51,516 nucleotides of DNA from Planctomycetaceae bacterium (lineage in GTDB: Bacteria; Planctomycetota; Planctomycetia; Planctomycetales; Planctomycetaceae). Below are positions 43,841-51,516 of this stretch, piece by piece (the first letter of the stretch is position 1; each line of letters begins with the position of its first letter). The stretch lies in NCBI GenBank assembly GCA_029243145.1, contig JAQWSQ010000121.1:1-51516 (forward strand), given 5' to 3'. Both the position numbers and the translations under genes were made by a program. Below the pieces are notes generated by a model. It made no database searches. It was given only the letters and a program-made list of their open reading frames with translations, and was not told the DNA's origin.

Positions 43841-44034
43841 GTAGGGTCCGCTGTGCGGACCGTCTGTTCGACGGGCAATAGAATTTAAGGATTGGAATGA
43901 CGTATCGGGTACGAGTCAGCCTCTCGTGTTGTTGAAAACGCCCGGCAATCAATCGTGGTTTGTTCGCGTTCAACATGTCGGTTTGCGAGTGCGTAGCTCG
44001 TCGGCCTCTCAACGGTCCGCACAGCGGACCCTAC
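43841..44034. mobile_element. 194-bp MITE-like element with 23-bp perfect inverted ends
   Basis: The left end (43841-43863, GTAGGGTCCGCTGTGCGGAC...) is the exact reverse complement of the right end (44012-44034). Each end also contains its own palindrome GGTCCGC-tgt-GCGGACC. The 148-base core has no coding capacity. Target-site duplication is not evident. Confidence 0.7.
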
Positions 44035-44040
44035 AGAAAA

Positions 44041-44874
44041 TCACTTTTCGGTTTTAGGAAAGAGAGGAATTGGACCACGAAAATTCAATCGTGGTAACTC
44101 ATAGTCACCAACGTCATACCATTTACGAAAGACAAAATGACCATTACTTGCGCCAGTGGCATTAAAGCGTAAGTTTGTCGGCTCCCAAGATTCTTGTTTC
44201 AGGTAGGGTGTTGTCAGGTCCTGGTCTTCCGAGCTCAAGCAAACATAGATCCAGCCCGGCTCGTTGACCTCGAGTTTCAAAGTCGCTTTACCACCACCAG
44301 CCATTTTCGCAAACCGATCAAAAGGTAATCGTGGGGGGATCTCTTCTCAGACATATTTACGATTCGAGTAAATTTCCGCTTTCAGCTTCAAGGGAGCAAT
44401 TTCATTAATTCCTTCAAGAATTTCAAATTGGGAAAACGCTTCTGGAGTGACCACTGCCGCTACTGAATTTTTTATTTGTGTCAGTTCATCCCGGTACTTC
44501 TTGGCTTGCTCGACCATATCGTTTTTAACGGCTTCTTCAATCAGCTCATCAAAGACATCTGATAAATCATCAATGGCACGTTTCACATCAGCCGAATAGG
44601 CAGTGGTTCGAACCAAGCTCGGCAAACTCCCTTTTAGCAGAAAAGCCGATTTTTCATGATTGATTGCCTCTAGCTGTTCGAGACTTCCTCTTCGTTTCGC
44701 GCTTTCCACTTTGTCATCGAGTTCTTTGATCAGATCGGCTCTTGCCTCTTTAATGGCAGATTCAAACTGTTGTTTTGCCTTCTCGATCCGAGCATCTGTC
44801 TCTTGAGCAGATAATGAAGGTGCCAAGTAACAGACGAATAGCATCGCAAACAGGATTAGCCTAAGAGGTTCCAT
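44041..44874 (-). pseudogene. Exported coiled-coil protein gene split by an in-frame TGA
   Basis: A signal peptide (cleavage near L-S-A/Q-E-T) and a long coiled coil rich in E-x-A-K occupy residues 1-165. At 44347-44349 a TGA follows S-N-R-K-Y-V. The same frame then stays open with E-E-I-P-P-R-L-P-F-D-R-F-A-K-M-A-G-G-G, a C-terminal beta domain (W-I-Y-V-C-L-S-S ... F-V-F-R-K-W-Y-D-V-G-D-Y), and stops at 44041. The expected residue at the TGA is Trp (TGG to TGA). This looks like a recent nonsense mutation in a 277-codon gene; the 5' part may still make a 175-residue product. The function is unknown. Confidence 0.65.
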
Positions 44875-44996
44875 GAAAATAATTTCTTAATCAATTCCAA
44901 GCTGTGGCCGCAAACAATCTTCCGAGTTGAATCCACTCTTGCACGCATCCCGTGAGCTCGCGCTCAAGGGCTATCTTTTGATTCTCCTTCAACCAA

Positions 44997-46001
44997 TCAC
45001 TGATGATCCTTCACCAGCACGCCCTTTTTGTACTTTTTGAAGCCGAAGAAACTAGGATCGTATTCGCCCATAGGTGCGACGTTGAGGTCGGCTTTGATCT
45101 GATCGGTTAAGCCGGTTGCCCAATAGGTTCCGTTGACGACCAGTCGTCGCGTGTCTTCGTTCGTAAAATCGATGGCGGCTCCGAGAGTCGTCGTCAGAAT
45201 TTTGCACGGGCCGCCGGGAGTTGGATACGAACGAGTCCAGACCAAAGGCATCATCGTTTTGTCTTTATTGGGAGGATCGTTGGGCTGCATACCGGTCAAG
45301 ACCTGTCCGCCCATTAACACCGTGGCATCGTCTGGCAGATGGGTCACGCCGTAAACGTCGGTTGGTCCCCAAACATCGTCGACACCTTTGAGAATCGGGT
45401 GGTTGGCGTGAGCTTTATTGATCACTCCACGTGTACTCTCTTTGCCGTGATGACCGTGATGGCTGACCCAGGTCTCGCCCAGCACTTCTTGACCGAAGCC
45501 CCCCTCCCATGGCTCTTTGGCGCGCCAATCATACTTGGCGTAGGGGCTATTTGTATTCCGAGTGTAGTTGAAAGAGTGCGTCGAAGTTCGCAGCGAGATG
45601 AACGGCTTGCCGGCTTTGAAATAGTCATCAAAGTATTTCATGTCAGCATCGGGAAGCTCTCGGAAGCGGAGCCCCAGAATGACCAAGTCGGCTTTTTCAA
45701 GATGCGACATGCCGGGAATATTGGTTTGGTTGTCGGGATTGATTTCGGTGGTCTCCGCGTCTTGTGAGAACAAAACCGTGCAGGTGAAGCCGTGACGTTC
45801 GGCCAGCATTTTTCCCAACATGGGAAACGCTTCTTCGGATCGATACTCTTCGTCGCCCGAGATCAGGACAATGTGTTTGCCGTGACCGGGTCCGTTGTTT
45901 CCTTCGTAAGTGACCCACTGAACCTTCTCAGCATAGGCCGACGCGAGCGAAATCAATGAAAAGCAACCGATCATCAGAGCAACAGAAAACAGCCGTGGCA
46001 T
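44997..46001 (-). CDS. Exported ThuA-domain protein
   Basis: A 334-residue protein with a signal peptide (cleavage near A-Y-A/E-K-V). The ThuA domain has a class-I glutamine-amidotransferase-like fold: H-I-V-L-I-S-G-D-E-E-Y-R-S-E-E near residue 45, L-V-I-L-G-L-R-F-R near 105, I-S-L-R-T-S-T-H-S-F near 133, W-V-S-H-H-G-H-H-G near 175 and V-Y-G-V near 212. Planctomycete secreted ThuA proteins are linked to sugar use but their reaction is not established. ATG 46001 follows AAGGAA by 7 bases; the frame is also open upstream to 46280, but that part overlaps a terminator. A terminator and a tiny ORF lie in its leader. Confidence 0.8.
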   Translation of the reverse strand: MPRLFSVALMIGCFSLISLASAYAEKVQWVTYEGNNGPGHGKHIVLISGDEEYRSEEAFPMLGKMLAERHGFTCTVLFSQDAETTEINPDNQTNIPGMSHLEKADLVILGLRFRELPDADMKYFDDYFKAGKPFISLRTSTHSFNYTRNTNSPYAKYDWRAKEPWEGGFGQEVLGETWVSHHGHHGKESTRGVINKAHANHPILKGVDDVWGPTDVYGVTHLPDDATVLMGGQVLTGMQPNDPPNKDKTMMPLVWTRSYPTPGGPCKILTTTLGAAIDFTNEDTRRLVVNGTYWATGLTDQIKADLNVAPMGEYDPSFFGFKKYKKGVLVKDHQ

Positions 46002-46127
46002 GGGAATATTCCTTGTGGATGACTCAATCAGGGTGTACCACTTTTGTACCGCGCGACCATCTTGATTGCACGAATTTTCCCCACTGTAGAGATCGAGACT
46101 GTATTGAAATTGAGAAATACCGCGCAT

Positions 46128-46161
46128 AAAAAAACAGGCCCCGGTAAGATACCGAGACCTG
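46128..46161 (-). terminator. Intrinsic terminator/attenuator upstream of the ThuA gene
   Basis: On the minus strand, CAGGTCTCGGT-atctt-ACCGGGGCCTG (46161-46135) forms a stem of about 9-10 bp, followed by seven T (46134-46128). It lies 127 bases before the ThuA start and after a small Ser/Cys-rich ORF, in the position of an attenuator. Confidence 0.7.
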
Positions 46162-46258
46162 CTGCTTGTCAGGCGTTCTAAGAGGTCAACATAGGAGTAG
46201 ATAGGCTCCGAACGTGACCCCTCGGAGATGGTGGCTGAGTCAACAGCCCGCCGACTGT

Positions 46259-46309
46259 CTAGGTCAGACCACCTCGACATTGGCTGGAACTACAAAAAGA
46301 TGATTCCAC
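46259..46309 (-). CDS. Putative 16-residue Ser/Cys-rich leader peptide
   Basis: A GTG at 46309 with a near-perfect ribosome site (AAAGGAGG, 46324-46317, spacing 7) opens M-E-S-S-F-C-S-S-S-Q-C-R-G-G-L-T followed by TAG. Five Ser and two Cys fall within the first 11 residues. Downstream are hairpins (CTCCGA/TCGGAG near 46207-46228) and an intrinsic terminator at 46128-46161, then the ThuA gene. This is the layout of a translational attenuation leader. It could also be a chance ORF inside a small RNA. Confidence 0.45.
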   Translation of the reverse strand: MESSFCSSSQCRGGLT

Positions 46310-46653
46310 AAGACCACCTCCTTTCTCTGTTGCATCAGTCATCGCGTCCTCCGCGAGTCTGAATTACCCCCTGCCTTAACGTGAGCCACACGATAGAGGG
46401 CAGGCGTTTGTCCTGTCGAGCTGCGTTAGCTTCGACCTGTGTTGGCGAAATTGTACGCCATCTTTCTTTTAAGTCGATATCAGAATCCCGGAACTCGATG
46501 AAAGATTGATGAAATTTTCCAATCTCCCGTGCGGGTAAGGCATTGAGAACGGCCTCAAAGCCCGATTCCGATCCCATTTCGCATTACACGCAAGAGATCT
46601 GTCTGAAAATGACGACTTTTCTGATAGACATACAGCAACGAAGAAAGGTTCGC

Positions 46654-49600
46654 ATGACTGAGGAAATAGAGCCGCAGGAAACCCCCAACACTTCGGCCAA
46701 TACTGCCGGTACGAAAAAATCGGCTGCGGGAAAGAAACGCCCCAAACGCCGAGTTCTGAAAACGGTGATTTTCATATTGATGATGATCGCCGTTATGGTC
46801 GTTGCTGCGCCGGGGATCATCGCTCGGACATCGTTACGAAACAGTCTCGTCCCGAAATTTGCGCCCGAATACGAAGGACGACTGATTCTCGGTCAAACCT
46901 CTCTCGGTTGGTTACGCCCGATCTCGATCAAACAACTGGAACTGAAACATCCCGGCGGCGAGACCTGGGCCGTCATCAAAGATTTGCAAGGGGAATTCAC
47001 GCTGCTCGATTTGATCCTCGAACCGTCGCAACTCGGTCAGTGGTCCGCGTCAGAATGCGATGTCACCGTTCATTGCGAATCGGGAACCACGGATATCGAA
47101 CAATGGTTGGACGATCTCTCTGAAGGGCAAGAAGGAGGAACCCCATCGAATATTGTCTTCTCCACCAAATCGATGTGGCTCACTCTGAAATCAACCGGTC
47201 ATAAATCCGATTTCCAATTGACCGATCTGAAGTATCAGCAAAATTCAAAGCCGGAAGTCACCCTCGTCAGCAAAGTGGATGCGCTCAACACAAACACAAA
47301 AGAGACGGCAGGTACACTCGACCTGAAGCTCGATTCCAAAGCCACGACTCAAGCGGATGTCGCCGCGATTTCATTTCCGCTCGATTCTCTGCAACCCCTC
47401 TTCGTTCGTTGGGGGATGTCGGAAAACATCTCGGGAACTCTGGATGGCAAGTGGAAACTGACCGGCAATGAAGAATCTCCCGTGATTTGGGACGGTCAAG
47501 GAACCGTCCGGCAACTCGCCATCACCCGAGATCAAAACCCGTTGTTGGATGTCGAGAATCTCTCTCTCGATCTTGCCGCCGCACTTTCAGTGAATGGTTG
47601 GAACATTTCACGATTGAACGGCACTACCGATTTCGGAGAAGTCAGCCTGGAAGGAGCCGTTCATCTTCCCGGATCGCTCACCTTGAACCAAACATCATTC
47701 GACGAACTCTTGAAACAGTCATTTGCTGTCTCTGGTCAATTGGAGTTGAGCCAATTGGTGCAACGCTTTCCGGGATTACTGACTTTGCAACAGGGAGTGG
47801 AATTGCAACAAGGGACATCGGCATTTCGTGTTGAATCCCTCCCGAATGATGAAACTCCTCGTTTGACAGCCAGTTTTGATGTCCAGGACATTGTCGCCAG
47901 CACGCCGACCCGACAAATCAATTGGGCAAAGCCATTCACGGCCAACGCAGTCATTAAACGCGCTGAGAATCAGTGGGACATCGAAAAACTGAACATCGAT
48001 TCCAAAGCCGTCTCTCTGACCGGAAGCGGCAACTGGAACTCTGCCGACATCACGGCGGACGTGAACCTTGCCGAGTTTCTGCAGGAGTGGAGCCGTATTT
48101 TTGATTTCGGCGACTTACAACTAGCCGGTCAGGTCCGTGGAAAGGCGACTTGCAATACCACCGAAAATGGCCCGATCCGACTGGAAGCAACGCTCACGGG
48201 AACCGAGTTAGTGGTGGGTTGGACGCGAGACAATCTTTGGCGGTTCCAACAGATACAAGCCGACATCAAAGGCTTGGGAGATCTTGACGGCAACCAGCAA
48301 CTGCAACTGGCCGAACTCTCCACCACCATCACCACCGACCGTGACCAAATCACGCTCACACAACAACCCACGTTGAAAGATCAATCGGCACCCAACTGGA
48401 AACTTGAAGGCGTCGGTGAACTCACGGGACTCACCGGACAACTCCTCGCCTCACGAATGCCGGGGCGTATGTCGGGGCGTTACAAACTGGAAACCGTACT
48501 GATTCGCTCCGAGAAAGAAGACCAGTTTGAGCCTTTCGATCTCAAACTCACGAATTTTCTTTACCAATCAGGTGGAGCGAAACTCCAAGAGCCTCAACTA
48601 CAACTGACCGGATCGTTCGCCATCAATCGCGAGTCACAGACATTAACCAGCGACGAAATGATTTTGAACTGCCCGACAATCGCGGCACGTGTGAACGACC
48701 TGAAACTACCATTGCATGATCTGAGTTCCACCGACGCCAAGCTCGCCGCTCGCGGACGCATTGAACGACTCTGGAACTATGTCGAACCGAATTCGACCCG
48801 CCCTGCCCCGACCGGCATGCTCAATCTACAACTCTCGGCGTCGCGACAATTGAACGGGACCGATCTGGTCTGGAAGTTGACGGCCGACGATCTCAAGTGG
48901 CCCGAACCTATCGCGGGAGTTCCCACCCGGACCGTCTCAACGAACAATCGCACCAACATCGCTCCGGCCTGGAGAGGGAAAGCCAGTTATCTCACAGCCA
49001 ACGACCGGCTCTCCATCACCGAAAGTCACATCAGCGCAGAAGGGCTCGATTGCCGATTGACGGGAAATATCGACAAGGTTTCCTCGTCTCCCTTCGCCAA
49101 CTTAGACGGCGAATGCCGATACGATTGGCAAGCCCTACGCCAGCTCTATCCCGATCTCACCGGGCCAGACCTCATCCTCTACGGCCAACATGAAACACCC
49201 ATCTCGCTGAAGCTGCCGCTTTCATCCTCTCCACAGGATCAAAGTGCCATGTCGGGAAATGTCGCCGTCGCGTGGGACCGGGGTGACTGCAACGGTTTAC
49301 CCATCGGGCCAGCCACTATTACCGTTGACCTTACACCGGACCAAATGTCGATTCGACCAGTCGAAGTGACCGTCTCCACCGGCACGGTCCGCTTCGGACC
49401 CACCATCAATCGGATCGATCAGGGAGCCGTGTTGGTTCAACCCGCAGAACGTCTGCTCAATCAGGTCCAACTAACCGACGAAATTTGTCATCAATGGCTG
49501 AAATACGTCTCTCCCATGACGGCCGACTCGGCTCGCGTCAGTGGTACGTTTTCGGTCGATAACTCCTCCGCACTGGTCGTTCCGCTAGATCAACCCGAGC

Positions 49601-50112
49601 AAATCAATGCCGAAGGACTCGTGATGATTCACTCGGCCAAGATGACTCCCGGCCCGCTGGCGATGCAATTCATCACCTTGGGAAAACAGATCGATGCCTT
49701 ACGTCGAGGGACCCCTTTTGATGGCGGGGCGACCGATCCCAACCGCCCCATGCTGACGATTACTCGCCAGACAGTGCCTTACAAAGTTGTAGACGGACGG
49801 GTTTATCACAAAGACCTGACGATGCAGGTGAGCAATTTGAACGTGACCAGTTCGGGGTCGGTCGGCTTTGATGACAGCCTCGATCTCGTCGCCACTATCC
49901 AAGTCCCCGACACGTGGACAGTACGCGGCAAGAAAATCCGCGACATCTGGGGAGCCGCCATTCAAATCCCCATCCGTGGAAGCTTGGCAAAACCACAAAT
50001 GGATAGCCGTGTGATTAAGTCGCTGCTCGACAAACTGGTCCGCGGCACGGTGACCAATTTCCTGGAAAACGAGCTGAACAAGCAGTTGAAGAATCTCTTC
50101 AAACCGAAGTGA
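46654..50112 (+). CDS. Large AsmA-like membrane protein
   Basis: An 1152-residue protein. A lysine-rich cytoplasmic N-terminus (about 1-35) precedes one membrane helix (V-I-F-I-L-M-M-I-A-V-M-V-V-A-A-P near 38-56). The rest is a long beta-rich periplasmic region, with the C-terminal part (S-G-S-V-G-F-D-D-S-L-D-L-V-A-T-I-Q-V-P near 1068) typical of AsmA/TamB-like bridge proteins, which are thought to move lipids between inner and outer membranes. AAAGG lies 5 bases before ATG 46654; a longer frame from 46543 is less likely. The protein fits planctomycete envelope biogenesis but its cargo is unknown. Confidence 0.75.
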   Translation: MTEEIEPQETPNTSANTAGTKKSAAGKKRPKRRVLKTVIFILMMIAVMVVAAPGIIARTSLRNSLVPKFAPEYEGRLILGQTSLGWLRPISIKQLELKHPGGETWAVIKDLQGEFTLLDLILEPSQLGQWSASECDVTVHCESGTTDIEQWLDDLSEGQEGGTPSNIVFSTKSMWLTLKSTGHKSDFQLTDLKYQQNSKPEVTLVSKVDALNTNTKETAGTLDLKLDSKATTQADVAAISFPLDSLQPLFVRWGMSENISGTLDGKWKLTGNEESPVIWDGQGTVRQLAITRDQNPLLDVENLSLDLAAALSVNGWNISRLNGTTDFGEVSLEGAVHLPGSLTLNQTSFDELLKQSFAVSGQLELSQLVQRFPGLLTLQQGVELQQGTSAFRVESLPNDETPRLTASFDVQDIVASTPTRQINWAKPFTANAVIKRAENQWDIEKLNIDSKAVSLTGSGNWNSADITADVNLAEFLQEWSRIFDFGDLQLAGQVRGKATCNTTENGPIRLEATLTGTELVVGWTRDNLWRFQQIQADIKGLGDLDGNQQLQLAELSTTITTDRDQITLTQQPTLKDQSAPNWKLEGVGELTGLTGQLLASRMPGRMSGRYKLETVLIRSEKEDQFEPFDLKLTNFLYQSGGAKLQEPQLQLTGSFAINRESQTLTSDEMILNCPTIAARVNDLKLPLHDLSSTDAKLAARGRIERLWNYVEPNSTRPAPTGMLNLQLSASRQLNGTDLVWKLTADDLKWPEPIAGVPTRTVSTNNRTNIAPAWRGKASYLTANDRLSITESHISAEGLDCRLTGNIDKVSSSPFANLDGECRYDWQALRQLYPDLTGPDLILYGQHETPISLKLPLSSSPQDQSAMSGNVAVAWDRGDCNGLPIGPATITVDLTPDQMSIRPVEVTVSTGTVRFGPTINRIDQGAVLVQPAERLLNQVQLTDEICHQWLKYVSPMTADSARVSGTFSVDNSSALVVPLDQPEQINAEGLVMIHSAKMTPGPLAMQFITLGKQIDALRRGTPFDGGATDPNRPMLTITRQTVPYKVVDGRVYHKDLTMQVSNLNVTSSGSVGFDDSLDLVATIQVPDTWTVRGKKIRDIWGAAIQIPIRGSLAKPQMDSRVIKSLLDKLVRGTVTNFLENELNKQLKNLFKPK

Positions 50113-50170
50113 ACTGAGCAAACAGTTGCAATCAAATCGCTCGATACACATGAGAGCCCTGAAAGTCAGT

Positions 50171-50244
50171 GTAGGCTGGGTCGTGACTCAGCCCCCCAGA
50201 GCGATGTACGATACTTGTTCGAGCTGGGACCAGTCCCAGCCTAC
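50171..50244. repeat. GTAGGCTGGG palindromic element, copy 1
   Basis: A 74-bp unit beginning GTAGGCTGGG and ending CCCAGCCTAC (perfect 10-bp inverted ends), with an inner hairpin GCTGGGACcAGTCCCAGC. Confidence 0.75.
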
Positions 50245-50274
50245 GAACTCCTCTCGTCAAACGGAGGTCACGAT

Positions 50275-50473
50275 TTACGCTTGATCATCTTCTCCCAGTG
50301 CTGACATATGCTTGGAGATATACGCCGGCTCACCCATTCTTTTGAGGAGGTCGAGCTGGAGTTCGAGCCAACCGATCGGACAAAACACTCGCATGCAATT
50401 GATATTGATGTGAGGCGGTCAATTCCATCGCCAGCGCTGTTTGCAGGTTACTGACTGTTGTTTCTCGATTCAT
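50275..50473 (-). pseudogene. bfr: Bacterioferritin remnant with its middle deleted
   Basis: From ATG 50473 the frame reads S-N-L-Q-T-A-L-A-M-E-L-T-A-S-H-Q-Y-Q-L-H-A, the first helix of bacterioferritin with its ferroxidase Glu. After about 36 codons the family continues in another frame: G-W-L-E-L-Q-L-D-L-L-K-R-M-G, the last helix, ending at TAA 50277-50275. Some 90-100 central residues, including the other metal ligands, are gone. It lies between two copies of the GTAGGCTGGG element. Confidence 0.7.
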
Positions 50474-50628
50474 AGTTCTATCTGTCTTTAATTTTGGTTG
50501 TGAGGTTTCAAAGTTTGCGAAATTAGCTTCATGATCTTTTCAAAGCACTTGCACATAGAATGGTCATTGTTTGACCGATACGCTGCAAGGTTATCAGCCT
50601 AACGCGCATCGGGACTACAGGCCAGTCC

Positions 50629-50701
50629 GTGCTGGGTCGTGAACCAGTACTCCAGAGCGATGCACGCTCCCTGCGTAAAGCTGGGACAAGTCCCAGCCTA
50701 C
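50629..50701. repeat. GTAGGCTGGG palindromic element, copy 2
   Basis: GTGCTGGGTCGTGAACCAGT...CCAGAGCGATGCACG...GCTGGGACAAGTCCCAGCC-TAC, aligned base for base with copy 1 over most of its 73 bp and in the same orientation. Confidence 0.75.
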
Positions 50702-50706
50702 GGTCC

Positions 50707-51516
50707 TTAAAGATTACCCATTGGAATTCGTCGCTTCAGATCCTCTATTGTTGATGCAACAAATGTTTTGATTTCAAAACAGTTTGTAGGAATCTCTTTA
50801 AATAATTGGATTGATCTCTCTACATCCTCACAGAAAAGTCTGCTTCGTCTGTTGAGCCACGAGTCATACAAAAATAGGCATGCTCTCGCAGAACCCCCGT
50901 TCGTAAGCCATCGCTCCCAGGCTATCACAATTGCTACAAGGAGATCCGATTGTCTGACAGACTGTTCCAATCCTGGCTTGATTATCTCTTTAAAGTTTGG
51001 TTGACAAGACCACTCCTCAGGAAGCCTCAGAAAGATTATTCCAGGCTTGCCTTTTGGAAGTTGTTTTCGAGCGTCTTGGCAGGTGTTGCTAACGGACTTA
51101 GCGGACATTACGGTATTTTTTGTTTTCTTTTTAAATTCGCAGTGAATGATTCGACCTTCAGTAGTCCTGAATTCTGCATCATAGCATGAGCCTTTGGGGG
51201 CATTAGATTTTGGCTCATTGAATTGTAGCTGATGGTTAGGATGAAAGATTAATTTGGCACACTCCATTTCGCTTGAAATCGATTCCAAATCGTTAAGCTG
51301 TAAGGTGTTTATTCTGTGCTGCATACCTGGAACGTCTTGCATGTTGTAAAAATTCGAAGCAAGAGCATTAACACGAGCTAGTGGGTGTCCTGAAAGTTGT
51401 TTGGGTTGAGTATTTTGTTGTGGGATCGTGAAAAAGCTCCCCGAAGATTTGTGTTCTATTCGTATTGCTTGTTGAAAAGACAGACAAAACGGATTCGATA
51501 CACTCAATCTTCGAGG
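50707..51516 (-). CDS. PD-(D/E)XK-like protein, probably 5'-partial
   Basis: At least 266 residues from an in-frame TTG at 51507; the frame stays open to the window end, so the true start probably lies outside. The stretch Y-D-A-E-F-R-T-T-E-G-R-I-I-H-C-E-F-K-K-K has the D...E-x-K layout of PD-(D/E)XK nucleases, and helices rich in Lys follow. The codon use and lower GC differ from neighbouring housekeeping genes. It could be a restriction or recombination-type nuclease, but no partner gene is visible. Confidence 0.5.
   Translation of the reverse strand, partial: PRRLSVSNPFCLSFQQAIRIEHKSSGSFFTIPQQNTQPKQLSGHPLARVNALASNFYNMQDVPGMQHRINTLQLNDLESISSEMECAKLIFHPNHQLQFNEPKSNAPKGSCYDAEFRTTEGRIIHCEFKKKTKNTVMSAKSVSNTCQDARKQLPKGKPGIIFLRLPEEWSCQPNFKEIIKPGLEQSVRQSDLLVAIVIAWERWLTNGGSARACLFLYDSWLNRRSRLFCEDVERSIQLFKEIPTNCFEIKTFVASTIEDLKRRIPMGNL

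Larger units (their letters stand above)
43113..44040. other. Repeat nest between glgC remnant and split gene
   Basis: About 930 bases without an intact gene, holding a partial GGCTGGGG element (43154-43216), a GTCGGGTTA element, two CACCGATAG hairpins, a full GGCTGGGG element, and a 194-bp element with 23-bp ends. ORFs here are repeat translations. Confidence 0.75.

Noticed and set aside
44347..44349. Selenocysteine at the in-frame TGA
   Set aside because: No convincing bSECIS hairpin lies just downstream, and the context fits a lost Trp codon.
46002..46280. N-terminal extension of the ThuA gene (frame open to 46280)
   Set aside because: It would run through an intrinsic terminator and place the signal peptide inside the protein; ATG 46001 has a good ribosome site.
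46317..46324. Plus-strand CCTCCTTT resembling a 16S rRNA 3' end
   Set aside because: It is simply the complement of a strong Shine-Dalgarno on the minus strand; no other rRNA sequence is present.

Overview
The window looks like chromosomal DNA of a planctomycete, most likely of the Gimesia/Rubinisphaera/Planctomicrobium kind. This is an inference from gene content: a secreted sulfatase, a ThuA-domain secreted protein, a cysteine-less TlpA-like protein, a DUF3050 protein, an FAH-family protein, a Uma2 nuclease, many planctomycete-type exported proteins of unknown function, mur genes of the DAP type, and moderate GC. No tRNA, rRNA, intact insertion sequence, prophage or CRISPR array was seen.

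Layout. 1-6033: an LRR lipoprotein, a minus-strand trio (hotdog thioesterase, ABM monooxygenase, PmtA-like methyltransferase), a TlpA-like exported protein, a LeuA/homocitrate-synthase-like enzyme and a Uma2 protein. 6071-9998: a large membrane-bound sigma-54 activator, with a divergent gene-poor region holding helically phased repeats, a good -24/-12 promoter and an ISL3 transposase remnant. 9998-16139: QueD, an esterase, GlpK, a Maf protein, a sulfatase and small exported or membrane proteins. 16149-21793: murE-murF-mraY-murG on the minus strand, with hairpins between the genes. 21794-23392: repeat-packed spacer. 23393-33551: ferrochelatase, a BON protein, a RimI-like acetyltransferase, a decayed UvrA paralogue, DnaE and BioB. 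34079-42352: exported proteins, a thioredoxin-like gene and a CcdA-like membrane gene joined by a probable -1 frameshift site, HEAT-repeat, FAH, lysine-rich and DUF3050 proteins. 42466-46309: a glgC remnant, a dense cluster of dispersed repeats, a coiled-coil gene split by an in-frame TGA, and a ThuA gene behind a leader that carries a tiny Ser/Cys-rich ORF and an intrinsic terminator. 46654-51516: an AsmA-like giant, a bacterioferritin remnant between two copies of a palindromic repeat, and a PD-(D/E)XK-like protein running off the end.

The best candidates for undescribed biology are: (1) the thioredoxin/CcdA pair at 35633-37452, where a dnaX-type A-AAA-AAG heptamer directly precedes the upstream stop and the -1 frame stays open into the membrane domain; (2) a ComP-like multi-pass membrane sensor fused to a sigma-54 AAA+ domain, next to a phased array of GCGCCGA boxes and an orphan -24/-12 promoter; (3) a 16-codon Ser/Cys-rich leader ORF with an intrinsic terminator upstream of a ThuA gene. 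Two genes (glgC and bfr) have lost their middles while keeping both ends, and at least six families of short palindromic elements fill the spacers.
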